Assembly: GCA_945873125.1 (NCBI GenBank)
Contig: CAMCBV010000003.1
Coordinates: 1 to 64,000, forward strand
DNA: 64,000 bases
Reading direction: 5' to 3'
Source of the DNA: Prosthecobacter debontii
Lineage (GTDB): Bacteria > Verrucomicrobiota > Verrucomicrobiia > Verrucomicrobiales > Akkermansiaceae
The position numbers and the translations under genes are program-made. The notes under the pieces are model-generated. The model saw nothing but the letters and a program-made list of their open reading frames with translations, was not told the DNA's origin and made no database searches. Of the stretch, positions 9,878 through 18,026 are shown piece by piece (the first letter of the stretch is position 1; each line of letters begins with the position of its first letter).

Positions 9878-11345
9878 ATCTCTCACTGCTGCAGTCTGCG
9901 CACTCGCACCTTTTGCCCTACATGCCGAAGAAGTCGGTGAACGCTGGGGCACTGCTGTCCGAGAGCGGGAATATTATCGTTTGGTCGATATGCCCATCCC
10001 CAAACACCTCACCATTGAAGCCGGCGCTTTTTGCGATTTGCCCGATGGTCGGATTGCCGTCGGCACGCGTCACGGAGATGTGTTTTTCATTTCCGGAACC
10101 GATGCCGCAAATCCCGAACCCCAATACCATCTCTTCGCCACCGGCCTCGATGAAATCTTCGGGCTCGATTGGAAGGATAATGCGCTTTTTGTCACGCAAA
10201 GTGCCGAGCTCACGAAAATCAGCGATACAAACAAGGACGGCATCGCAGATCGCTACGATGTTGTTTCGGACGCATGGGGCTACGGAACCTATCACGAATA
10301 CGCCTTCGGATCGAAGTTTGATCCGAAAGGGAATCTCTACGTTGCGCTCGGACTTTCGAGTTCCTACCACTCCCAAGAATTGTTCCGTGGCTGGATTTTC
10401 AAAGTCACTCCACAGGGCAAATCGATTCCGATTGCCAGCGGTGCCCGCAGCCCGGGCGGCATCGGATACAATGAACAAGGCGCTTTGTTTTATATGGAAA
10501 GCCAAGGTCCTTGGAATTGCGCATGCAGTCTGAAATTCGTCAAGGAAGGCGGCTTCATGGGGCACCCGATCAGTTACAACTGGTATGAATACGCGCCAAA
10601 TATGGGAAAGGCACCCGTCATGCCGGTTTCAGGATCCAAAGTTCTAACAGAAAGTAAGCGCATCCCTCAGCTCGATCCCTATGCCGTTGTTTTTCCCTAC
10701 ATCCGCATGGGTCGTTCGCTGAGCGGATTTGTCATAGATCGGACAGGCGGGAAATTCGGTCCGTTTGAAAACCAAATCTTCCTTGGGGATTACACGCAGT
10801 CTCTCATTGTTCGAGCGACCACCGAGCAGATCAACGGTGTCTGGCAAGGCGCGTGTTACCCGTTTCGTGAAGAACTTTCCACCGGCTTGCTCAATGTGCA
10901 TTTCACACCGCAGGGACGTTTGATCTCCGGTGGAACCAACCGCGGCTGGCCGGTTCGCGGGCTAAAACCCTATGCGCTCGAACGCTTGGAATGGACTGGG
11001 AAAACTCCCTTTGAAATCAAGCGTATCAATATCACCTCTACCGGCTTCAGGATTGCGTTCACCAAGCCGGTGGATCCCCAAACCGCAGCCGCTCCCGCAA
11101 ATTACCGCGTTTCCTCTTTCACTTATCCCTACCACCAAGGTTACGGTGGGCCGGAGGTGGAACAGACCTCGGTCAAAACCACGAAAGTCGTGGTTGCAAA
11201 AGACGGTCTGAGCGCGACCATCACGCTCGACAAAATCACCCCGGGTCACATCCATGAGTTCAATCTCGACGCGATCCACGATCTTGAAGGCGGCACTTTG
11301 GTCCATTCCTTCGCTTTCTATACAGTTAATGAAATCCCTAAATAA
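9861..11345 (+). CDS. Secreted beta-propeller (sugar dehydrogenase-like) protein
   Basis: 494 residues with a clear signal peptide (MHSVAKSLTAAVCALAPFAL, cleaved near HAEE). Repeated blade-like segments such as FCDLPDGRIAVGTRHGDVFF, IFGLDWKDNALFVTQ, FDPKGNLYVALG and GGIGYNEQGALFY indicate a six-bladed propeller related to glucose/sorbosone dehydrogenases and PVC membrane-bound dehydrogenases. An EF-hand-like calcium loop DTNKDGIADRYD is present near residue 115. The last 100 residues form a separate Ig-like beta domain. The ATG lies inside the end of the cytochrome gene, and its TAA shares its last base with the ATG of a possible start for the next gene (TAATG at 11343-11347), so the three genes are very probably one operon. 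A substrate-oxidising role feeding electrons to the adjacent cytochrome is inference. Confidence 0.85.
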   Translation: MHSVAKSLTAAVCALAPFALHAEEVGERWGTAVREREYYRLVDMPIPKHLTIEAGAFCDLPDGRIAVGTRHGDVFFISGTDAANPEPQYHLFATGLDEIFGLDWKDNALFVTQSAELTKISDTNKDGIADRYDVVSDAWGYGTYHEYAFGSKFDPKGNLYVALGLSSSYHSQELFRGWIFKVTPQGKSIPIASGARSPGGIGYNEQGALFYMESQGPWNCACSLKFVKEGGFMGHPISYNWYEYAPNMGKAPVMPVSGSKVLTESKRIPQLDPYAVVFPYIRMGRSLSGFVIDRTGGKFGPFENQIFLGDYTQSLIVRATTEQINGVWQGACYPFREELSTGLLNVHFTPQGRLISGGTNRGWPVRGLKPYALERLEWTGKTPFEIKRINITSTGFRIAFTKPVDPQTAAAPANYRVSSFTYPYHQGYGGPEVEQTSVKTTKVVVAKDGLSATITLDKITPGHIHEFNLDAIHDLEGGTLVHSFAFYTVNEIPK

Positions 11346-11389
11346 TGGGGATCTCAAAAACGCAACTTCTTCTCATCCAAAAAACCTCC

Positions 11390-12988
11390 ATGAAAAAGAC
11401 CCTTCTTTTAGCTGTTTTATTGTTCGCTCCGTTCTGCTTTGCGGCGCCTTCCGATTCTTCGGCCAAGCCAGCGGAGAAAGAATTTTTCACTCCCGAGCAA
11501 GACAAGGAAGGATTGAGATCGAATGCAGACATAGAGGCAAAACTTCCGAATGTGCTGATCCTAGGAGATTCGATTTCCATCGGTTACACCTTATCTGTTA
11601 GAAAAGGCCTGGAAGGCGTTGCCAATGTCGTCCGTCCAAAAGCCAATTGCGGCGACACCCGCGCGGGAATCGCAAATATCGAAACATGGTTGGGCGATAC
11701 GAAATGGGACGTAATCCATTTCAACTGGGGCCTTCATGATCTTTGCTATCGTCATCCGGAATCAAAAGAGAAGGGCAATCGTGACAAGGTCAAAGGGGCC
11801 CAATCGGTGCCTATTCCGGATTACGAAAAGAATCTGGAGCAGTTGGTGGAGCGTCTCCAAAAAACCGGAGCAAAACTGATATGGGCGAACACGACCTTGG
11901 TTCCCGATGGAGAGGTGGGGCGCTTTGTTGGCGATGAGATCAAATACAACGGCGCTGCGGAACGCATCATGGAAAAGCACGGGGTGACGATCAACGATCT
12001 CCATGCCACCAGCGCCGCTTTTTCTGGGGATCTTTTTACGGGCAAGGGCGATGTCCATTTCACGCAACAGGGCTCTAACAAACTTGCCGCGCAGGTGATC
12101 GCAAAAGTGAACGAGGCTTTGGGAAAAGCGAAAACCACGAAGGTCATCGATTGTCACGTGCACCTCTACTCTCTGGAGCGGCCGGATGGAATCGGCTGGA
12201 TCAAAAAAGATGACAAAGTGCTTTATGCCGATCACCTCCCATCGGTTCACGAACCCATCGCCAAAGCTAATGGTGTGGACGGCGTGGTGTTGGTGCAAGC
12301 AGGCCAGAGCATTCCGGATAATCAGTGGAATCTCGATGTCACTATGCATCATAAAAAACTCTATCGGGGCGTGGTCGGAAATCTCTCCTTGGTCATCGGC
12401 ACAGATGAATTCAAGCCGCTCTTCGACAAACTTTGCCAAGACCCGCGTTATCTTGGGTATCGCATTTCAGGACGTCCCAAGAACGGACTGGATGACGCTT
12501 TCTACCGCGATCTCAAGCTAACCGCCGCTGCAGGCAAAAGCGTGGATATCCTACTTGGTGGCTACAAACTGAAAGAAGCCGAAGCCATCGCTCGCAAAGT
12601 CCCGAAATTGCGCATCATCATCGACCACTTTGGTGGCGTCCAACTCAGTGCCGAGCCTCTTGCTTCCGACTGGATCGAAGACTTCCGTTCGATTGCGAAA
12701 GCGCCAAATGTTTATTGCAAAGTTTCCGCACTCTATGGCCGGGTTGCGAAACAACCGGCACCTAAAGAACTTTCGTTCTACAAGCCTGTCCTCGATCTTG
12801 CGTTCGAATGCTTTGGTGAAGATCGCTTGGTCTATGGTAGCGACTGGCCAGTGACCGAAACCACAGGCGACTATGCTTCGGTGCTGGCGCTGACCCGCTC
12901 ATACTTCGAGCCCAAAGGCGCCGAAGTGTGCGAGAAATTGTTTCATCGCAATGCGGAGAAATTCTACGCCATTCCGACGGTGAAGTGA
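11390..12988 (+). CDS. Secreted SGNH hydrolase fused to an amidohydrolase
   Basis: 532 residues from the ATG at 11390, which opens a classic signal peptide (MKKTLLLAVLLFAPFCFAAP). Residues about 53-245 form an SGNH/GDSL esterase: GDS at 59-61, the block III-like GLHD at 114-117 and DVH at 221-223. From residue 253 a TIM-barrel amidohydrolase of the PF04909 type begins with DCHVHLY (metal-binding HxH) and continues through IIIDHFGG and YGSDWP near the end. Fusion of the two catalytic domains is unusual; they may act successively on an esterified sugar or lactone-type substrate (inference). An upstream ATG at 11345 overlaps the previous stop and would add 15 residues before the signal peptide. 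It ends just before a three-hairpin palindromic element. Confidence 0.85.
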   Translation: MKKTLLLAVLLFAPFCFAAPSDSSAKPAEKEFFTPEQDKEGLRSNADIEAKLPNVLILGDSISIGYTLSVRKGLEGVANVVRPKANCGDTRAGIANIETWLGDTKWDVIHFNWGLHDLCYRHPESKEKGNRDKVKGAQSVPIPDYEKNLEQLVERLQKTGAKLIWANTTLVPDGEVGRFVGDEIKYNGAAERIMEKHGVTINDLHATSAAFSGDLFTGKGDVHFTQQGSNKLAAQVIAKVNEALGKAKTTKVIDCHVHLYSLERPDGIGWIKKDDKVLYADHLPSVHEPIAKANGVDGVVLVQAGQSIPDNQWNLDVTMHHKKLYRGVVGNLSLVIGTDEFKPLFDKLCQDPRYLGYRISGRPKNGLDDAFYRDLKLTAAAGKSVDILLGGYKLKEAEAIARKVPKLRIIIDHFGGVQLSAEPLASDWIEDFRSIAKAPNVYCKVSALYGRVAKQPAPKELSFYKPVLDLAFECFGEDRLVYGSDWPVTETTGDYASVLALTRSYFEPKGAEVCEKLFHRNAEKFYAIPTVK

Positions 12989-13005
12989 GATAGGCACACA
13001 AGATG

Positions 13006-13069
13006 GCGGTCGTTTTATCAAAACGACCCTACCGTTTGATTGGTAGGGTCATTTCGATGAAATGACCGC
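13006..13069. repeat. Three-hairpin (cloverleaf-like) palindromic element
   Basis: Between convergent genes. Three stems: GGTCGTTTT/AAAACGACC (13008-13016 with 13020-13028, perfect 9 bp, loop ATC), ACCCTACC/GGTAGGGT (13026-13033 with 13042-13049, perfect 8 bp) and GGTCATTTC/GAAATGACC (13047-13055 with 13059-13067, perfect 9 bp, loop GAT). An outer GCGGTC/GACCGC pair closes the whole. Neighbouring stems share two or three bases. It could act as a bidirectional terminator or be a REP-like mobile unit. Confidence 0.8.
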
Positions 13070-13074
13070 TGGAA

Positions 13075-14604
13075 CTAAACGATCTTGGTATAGATTGCAT
13101 AGCCGCCAGCAATGAACAATCCCGCGACGCTGACCCACAAGCCGATGTCCCAGAGTTTGCTCGGAGTGAGTCTCGCATCACAGCAACGGTAGCGGAAATA
13201 CAATGCCGCCACACCGAGCATGGGCAAGATCAGCGCTCCCATGAAGCCTCCCGCGAAAACCAATTGTTCCGGCGCCTTGAAAAACGCATAGCTTGCCAAG
13301 AACAACAGCGGCAAGCAGATGCAGAACAACCGCACCCACCAGCGATAGACCTTCTCATCTCCGGACGTGACACCGAAAACGCGCAAGGCGTCCGCACAAA
13401 CCCGCGCATGACTTGCCGTCGCTACGAAGAAGGTCGAATACAACACCGCAAACGCTCCGAACAAAAATATGATCTCGGCAGCTTCACCAAAAACGGGAAC
13501 ATACATTTGACCCAAAGTCCGTATCATCTGCTCGCCTCCCGGGTTCAGCCCGGTGCGCCCGAGAATCGCCGCACCTAACAGATAGAATCCGAGTGTCGCA
13601 AATGTGTAAACGATCATCGAGCACCACGCGTCCCAGCGCAGCACGCGTATCCAGCCCTTCGCGCGCGACTCCCATTCCGGCGAGTCATCACGCGGTCCTG
13701 TCCACTTTGCGTATCCTTTTTCCAAACACCAGTAGGGATATTGTATCAACTCTGTCGCACCGACCCCGATGATTCCAAATGCCGCCAAGGCCACATACAA
13801 ACCTTTGCCTTCGGGAATGTGAAAACTCAATCCTTCTGCCAACTCCGCCCATGAAATACGCCACTCCGGAAGGGCTTGCAGATAGAACAAATTAACCAAA
13901 GTCACCAACGTGAACGATGCGACTAGGAAGGTCGAAACGTTCTGAATGAGTCGGTAGCGCCCAACCACCAACAGCACGATCGAAACCAAGGTTACAAGGG
14001 TTGCCCATATCATCGGATCGTTGGAAATAGCCTCCGCTTTTCCGGACCATTTGGTAAGCTCCTCCTGCGCGGCATCGCGCTGCGCAGCGACTTTTTCAAG
14101 GCTCATCGCCATGTGCGCGTCCCCTTCAAAGCGCTCGATGATTTTATCCGCGACCCTGACCTGAATTGCCGCGTCCTCACGGATATTCATTTCCTTGCCA
14201 GCCTCGGTGAGCGGCAGCTGGATCGCCATCGCCTGACCGACGCCACCGATGATACCCCCCAACTGAATCAGTGCGACCACGATGAAAACCAACCAAAACC
14301 AACACAACCAATTCACCCGAGCACGCGGACCGGGAACCTGGTTCAGACCATCAAGCGTCGTGCGGCCGCTGGTGATCGTGAAACGCCCGAACTCAATTTG
14401 AACGAAAACCTTGATCAAACAGCCTATGATGATCAGCCACAAAAGCACGAATCCAGCCTCCGCCCCAACCGCTGTCGTGGCGATCAGCTCTCCCGATCCC
14501 ACAATCGAGCCGGCGATGATCAATCCCGGCCCCAATTGTCTGATGATCCCTTTAATGGTTTTTGGTGGATCTTGGACTGTCGATTCATCATTGGGTTTAT
14601 TCAT
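13075..14604 (-). CDS. Nramp-related divalent metal transporter, atypical
   Basis: 509 residues, about 11-12 hydrophobic segments, with the Nramp-like opening GPGLIIAGSIVGSGELIATT and a spermatogenesis of conserved pairs of helices typical of the APC-fold Nramp superfamily. In canonical Mn/Fe Nramp proteins the first helix carries DPGN; here that position reads GSGE, and no MPHN-type motif is seen in helix 6, so the substrate may not be Mn2+ or Fe2+. A hydrophilic, coiled-coil-like insert of about 60 residues (around 140-200, IREDAAIQVRVADKIIERF and following) separates helices 4 and 5. Related Nramp-like proteins are common in Verrucomicrobiota and Planctomycetes. Convergent with the esterase fusion gene; the palindromic element between them may end both transcripts. 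Confidence 0.8.
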   Translation of the reverse strand: MNKPNDESTVQDPPKTIKGIIRQLGPGLIIAGSIVGSGELIATTAVGAEAGFVLLWLIIIGCLIKVFVQIEFGRFTITSGRTTLDGLNQVPGPRARVNWLCWFWLVFIVVALIQLGGIIGGVGQAMAIQLPLTEAGKEMNIREDAAIQVRVADKIIERFEGDAHMAMSLEKVAAQRDAAQEELTKWSGKAEAISNDPMIWATLVTLVSIVLLVVGRYRLIQNVSTFLVASFTLVTLVNLFYLQALPEWRISWAELAEGLSFHIPEGKGLYVALAAFGIIGVGATELIQYPYWCLEKGYAKWTGPRDDSPEWESRAKGWIRVLRWDAWCSMIVYTFATLGFYLLGAAILGRTGLNPGGEQMIRTLGQMYVPVFGEAAEIIFLFGAFAVLYSTFFVATASHARVCADALRVFGVTSGDEKVYRWWVRLFCICLPLLFLASYAFFKAPEQLVFAGGFMGALILPMLGVAALYFRYRCCDARLTPSKLWDIGLWVSVAGLFIAGGYAIYTKIV

Positions 14605-14902
14605 CTTGCTAATGCTGAGCCGACGACACGATCGCCGTCAACCTCACATCTGCATAAGCCAAGGGCTGGCTGACCTGCCTCGTTTGGCCCGCTTGAAAAT
14701 CGCCAAGACTGGAAAAGAGTAGATGGGAAGTTTGCGGAGCTTGAATTTTGGGGATTCACCATCAAGGAGGTCACCCTGAAGCCCACGAAGTCAATCAGCT
14801 CATTTCAGTGATTTATGGTTCTGTTACCCAAAGTTAGCGATTTGATTACCTAAACATTAGCTTTAATGTTTACGAATACGTTCAAAAAAATAGCGTCAGC
14901 GC
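14605..14902. promoter_or_regulatory. Divergent intergenic region with inverted repeat before pepP
   Basis: Gap between divergent genes. It holds a perfect 9-bp inverted repeat TAAACATTA-gctt-TAATGTTTA at 14851-14872, ending 30 bases before the aminopeptidase start. An operator or a promoter-proximal hairpin is possible. Nothing else recognisable was seen. Confidence 0.4.
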
Positions 14903-16144
14903 ATGAACGGTTCACACCAACTCCGCAGAAAGCGGTTTTACAAAAATTTGAGTGAAGGAGAGGCCCTGATTTTGTTTGCGGGCTCAGCTCCCAGAAAGAC
15001 GGCCGATGCGACCTATCCCTTCTTCGCCAACAGGAATTTTTACTATCTGACCGGCATACTTCAGGTGGACAGTGTCTTCCTCGCCGCAAACCGCGGCGGA
15101 GTCGTTGAGGAAACCCTTTTTATTCATGAAAAGAGTCCTATGGCGGAGCGCTGGAACGGTTATCGCATTTCGCATGAAGAAGCATCAGAATACTCCGGCA
15201 TCAAAAAGATCGCGGACCTAGGAACATTCGATCAAGTGCTTGGCGATCTTTTGAAGTCCGGATCCCTTACGGCTCTTTGGTACGATTTTGACAAGTATGA
15301 TGATGGACGCAAGGATGCTCCGCAAAACAAACACAGTGAATCGGTTCTGTCCGCTCATCCCGCCCTAACTTTAAAGAACGCTTATCCGTTGATCTGTGAA
15401 GCGCGCACGATCAAGGATGCCGATGAAATCGCGAAAATCCGAGAGGCATTGGCTGTCACGCGCGATGGAATTCACGCGATGATGAAACAGGTGAAATCAG
15501 GCATGTATGAATACCAGCTTGAAGGGGTTTTTAACAAGGTTCTTGCTGATGCGGGAGTGCGCGAGCCAGCCTTCGCCAACATCGTTTCTGGAGGGCGGAA
15601 CAATTTCTACATCCATTACGAGGAGCCGATGGGGATTTTGCAGGATGGCGATTTGATTCTCACGGATGTTGGAGCCAGGAAAAACGAATATGTCAGCGAT
15701 ATTTCCCGCCCTTTTCCCGTGAACGGCAAGTTCACACCTGAGCAAAAAAAAGTGTATTCGATCGCACTCAAAGTGAACAAGGAACTGATGGGCCTATTGG
15801 CTCCGGGGATGGTTTCCTTTGAAGAGATTGAGGCTTATTCGCGCCGACGAATTCGCGAGGAACTGGTTGCCGCCGGATATTTGGGTGAGGATGAGGACGT
15901 GAGCAAATACTACTGGCACAAGGGCACGCACCATATCGGATTGGACGTGCACGATGTCGGTCCGCCCGGACAACCGATCGCGCCGGGGATGGTGTTCACG
16001 ATTGATGTGGGCATTTACATGGAAGACCGAAACATCGGCTTCCGCATCGAGGACAATGTCGCAATCACCGAGACGGGTTACGAACATCTCTCATCGGACA
16101 TTGTGCGCGAGATCGAAGATGTCGAGGCAATGATGAATGGTTGA
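14903..16144 (+). CDS. pepP: Xaa-Pro aminopeptidase P family (M24B)
   Basis: 413 residues. Cleaves N-terminal residues preceding proline, in the cytoplasm, using a dinuclear metal centre. The N-terminal half carries the non-catalytic creatinase-like domain (FFANRNFYYLTGI); the C-terminal pita-bread domain shows ligands D255 and D266 (TDVGARKNEYVSDISR), H344 (HHIGLDVHD) and the glutamate of GFRIEDNVAITETG. At the position where E. coli PepP has EPG (Glu383) this protein reads DVG, a conservative Glu-to-Asp change worth noting. Length is slightly under E. coli PepP (441). No Shine-Dalgarno precedes the ATG. It stands as a single gene followed by a palindromic repeat region. Confidence 0.92.
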   Translation: MNGSHQLRRKRFYKNLSEGEALILFAGSAPRKTADATYPFFANRNFYYLTGILQVDSVFLAANRGGVVEETLFIHEKSPMAERWNGYRISHEEASEYSGIKKIADLGTFDQVLGDLLKSGSLTALWYDFDKYDDGRKDAPQNKHSESVLSAHPALTLKNAYPLICEARTIKDADEIAKIREALAVTRDGIHAMMKQVKSGMYEYQLEGVFNKVLADAGVREPAFANIVSGGRNNFYIHYEEPMGILQDGDLILTDVGARKNEYVSDISRPFPVNGKFTPEQKKVYSIALKVNKELMGLLAPGMVSFEEIEAYSRRRIREELVAAGYLGEDEDVSKYYWHKGTHHIGLDVHDVGPPGQPIAPGMVFTIDVGIYMEDRNIGFRIEDNVAITETGYEHLSSDIVREIEDVEAMMNG

Positions 16145-16150
16145 ATTTTT

Positions 16151-16252
16151 GGACCGCGCGAGTCCACTCGCGCAGGATGAAAGGGCGCGACCACCGACTC
16201 CATCGGGGCGCGACCACCGACTCCATCGGGGCACGCTGGAGTCACGCGGTCC
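16151..16252. repeat. GC-rich palindrome enclosing a 23-bp tandem duplication
   Basis: Outer arms GGACCGCG (16151-16158) and CGCGGTCC (16245-16252) are exact inverted repeats. Between them lie two perfect copies of a 23-bp unit (16185-16207, 16208-16230; starts GCGCGACCACCGACTCC), and GACTCC/GGAGTC can also pair. It sits between convergent genes and may terminate both. Confidence 0.75.
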
Positions 16253-16266
16253 ATCCATCCGCAATC

Positions 16267-17919
16267 TTACTTCAGCTTCTGACCGTCCGCGATGAGTCGC
16301 GCGCGTAGTTTTTCGTAAGAGACTTTTTGAACGGAAGTTAGTCCGTCGATTGCTAGGCAAGCTGCGGTTCCGGCACTCTGCCCAAGCACCATGAAGACCG
16401 GCTCCATGCGAATGGAGCCGAAGGCGATATGCGTGGAGGAAAGCGCCCAAGGAACCAGAAGGTTTTCGCATTCACCAACTTTCGGAACGATGGAACGATA
16501 GGAAATTCCGTAAGGCTTGCCGCCCAGTGAAACTTGGATATCGCCCTCGTTTTTGACGCTTCCTTCATGAACGAAACGTTGGGTGTTGTGGGAGTCGAGC
16601 GTGTAGGCGCCCATGCCCACCGGATCCTCCACCGCTATTTTGTTTTTGCAGTGGGCCTCCGTCATCACTAGATCCGACTTCATGCGCCGCGCTTCACGGA
16701 CATAGATGTTATAAGGCCAGTGACCATTATCCGGAAATTCATCTTTCGCCAGACCCCATCGCGCATGTGCGGTGCGAATGCTCTCAGGCACACGCGGGTG
16801 GTTTTGTAACGTCCATACCAAGCCGAGCTGGTAGTCGCGATGTTTCGCCGCCAAGACTTCGCGTTCGGCATGACTCAGGGTCGCCCAGTTCCAATCTTTG
16901 CCATAGTTTCCGCCAATCAGGTCGCATGAAATTCCACCGGTGTTGTTAGAATCGGATTTCCGGTTCGGTACCATGGTGGTTTTGAAAAACCCGTTTTTCT
17001 GTCCCGCCTCAATCGCGCGGAACAAAATTTCAAAATCTGTCTCATCATAGCTTTTCGGCTTTTCGATCATGATTCGGTTTTCGGAAATATCTGTCAGAAC
17101 CATGCGGTAGCAATAGGCCTGAAGCTTGTCATCCGCATCTCCCTTGTTACCGCCCATGTCGGGATTCACTCCGGCGATTAACCCGCTGTTTGGATCGCCC
17201 TTCACGCGATAGGGATCAATTCCGTTCGGCAACTGATTCTTCTTCGCCACGCCCTCGATCCCGTTGCCAGTTTCACCAAATTCGGCATTCGCCTCGCGTC
17301 CGATCATAAAGGAAACCCCCGCAAGCGGGAGCAGATCTCCTTCGTAGGAGGCGTCGATAAACATGTTGCCTTCAATGCTGTCGCCACCTTCGAGCACGAT
17401 TTTTGAAATCCGTTTTTCTTTCATCATCACGCCCTTTTTCAAATCCAGCCGCCCCTTGATGATTTTCACACCAGCCTCTTTGATCATTGCATCGAAAATA
17501 TCCTCCGCGATTTTCGGTTCAAACACGGATGCGAGTTGATTCTCCGGATTAAACGCCAATGTGCCTTGGGCCATCTTGGGAAAAGTATCGATTTTCTCGA
17601 GGTTCCAGGAATTGTCTTTTTGATAATGCAGGTAGGCCTTGTGGTAAAAATCCCGCGAAAGCCCGCCGAGAATCGCGTCGTTTCCAATATCCGACCAACC
17701 CAGACCACTGCTGGTCATGCCACCGAGGTGACCGTATTGGGACACCAGAATCACGCTCTTGCCCATCCGTGCCGCCTGCACCGCGGCAGTCACACCGCCT
17801 GAGGCATCACCATAGACCACCACATCTGCCTTGCGGTCTGCTGCGGACAAAATTCCAGAAAAAGCCAACAAAGAGCCTGCGGTGAAAAGGGCGAGATAGA
17901 AGTGAGTGAGTGGTTTCAT
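16267..17919 (-). CDS. Secreted FAD-dependent oxidoreductase (PF12831 type)
   Basis: From the ATG at 17919: 550 residues with a signal peptide (MKPLTHFYLALFTAGSLLAF, cleaved near SAADRK). An immediate Rossmann FAD-binding motif, VVVYGDASGGVTAAVQAARMG, is followed by GGMTSSGLGWSD, the hallmark of the PF12831 family abundant in Verrucomicrobiota and Planctomycetes. FIDASYEGDLLPLAGVSFMIGREANAE and the C-terminal VPWALSSTHIAFGSIRMEPVFM blocks are also typical. The substrate is unknown; a periplasmic oxidation of a sugar or sugar derivative is inferred from neighbours. It is clearly paralogous to the gene at 50874-52478, with the same block order. The open frame continues upstream to 17997, but the signal peptide fixes the start. 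Divergent from the ThuA gene. Confidence 0.88.
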   Translation of the reverse strand: MKPLTHFYLALFTAGSLLAFSGILSAADRKADVVVYGDASGGVTAAVQAARMGKSVILVSQYGHLGGMTSSGLGWSDIGNDAILGGLSRDFYHKAYLHYQKDNSWNLEKIDTFPKMAQGTLAFNPENQLASVFEPKIAEDIFDAMIKEAGVKIIKGRLDLKKGVMMKEKRISKIVLEGGDSIEGNMFIDASYEGDLLPLAGVSFMIGREANAEFGETGNGIEGVAKKNQLPNGIDPYRVKGDPNSGLIAGVNPDMGGNKGDADDKLQAYCYRMVLTDISENRIMIEKPKSYDETDFEILFRAIEAGQKNGFFKTTMVPNRKSDSNNTGGISCDLIGGNYGKDWNWATLSHAEREVLAAKHRDYQLGLVWTLQNHPRVPESIRTAHARWGLAKDEFPDNGHWPYNIYVREARRMKSDLVMTEAHCKNKIAVEDPVGMGAYTLDSHNTQRFVHEGSVKNEGDIQVSLGGKPYGISYRSIVPKVGECENLLVPWALSSTHIAFGSIRMEPVFMVLGQSAGTAACLAIDGLTSVQKVSYEKLRARLIADGQKLK

Positions 17920-18026
17920 GACAGATGGCGGGTGCGATGCGGGGAGGATACGGATTTTTTTTTGCCAATTATTCAATGTTCTGAACCTTGCGATCAAATC
18001 AATAAACCGTTAACCATTCATCCAAC

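Noticed and set aside
16185..16230. Two adjacent 23-bp direct repeats considered as a CRISPR remnant
   Set aside because: Units are immediately adjacent without spacers and no cas gene is in the window.
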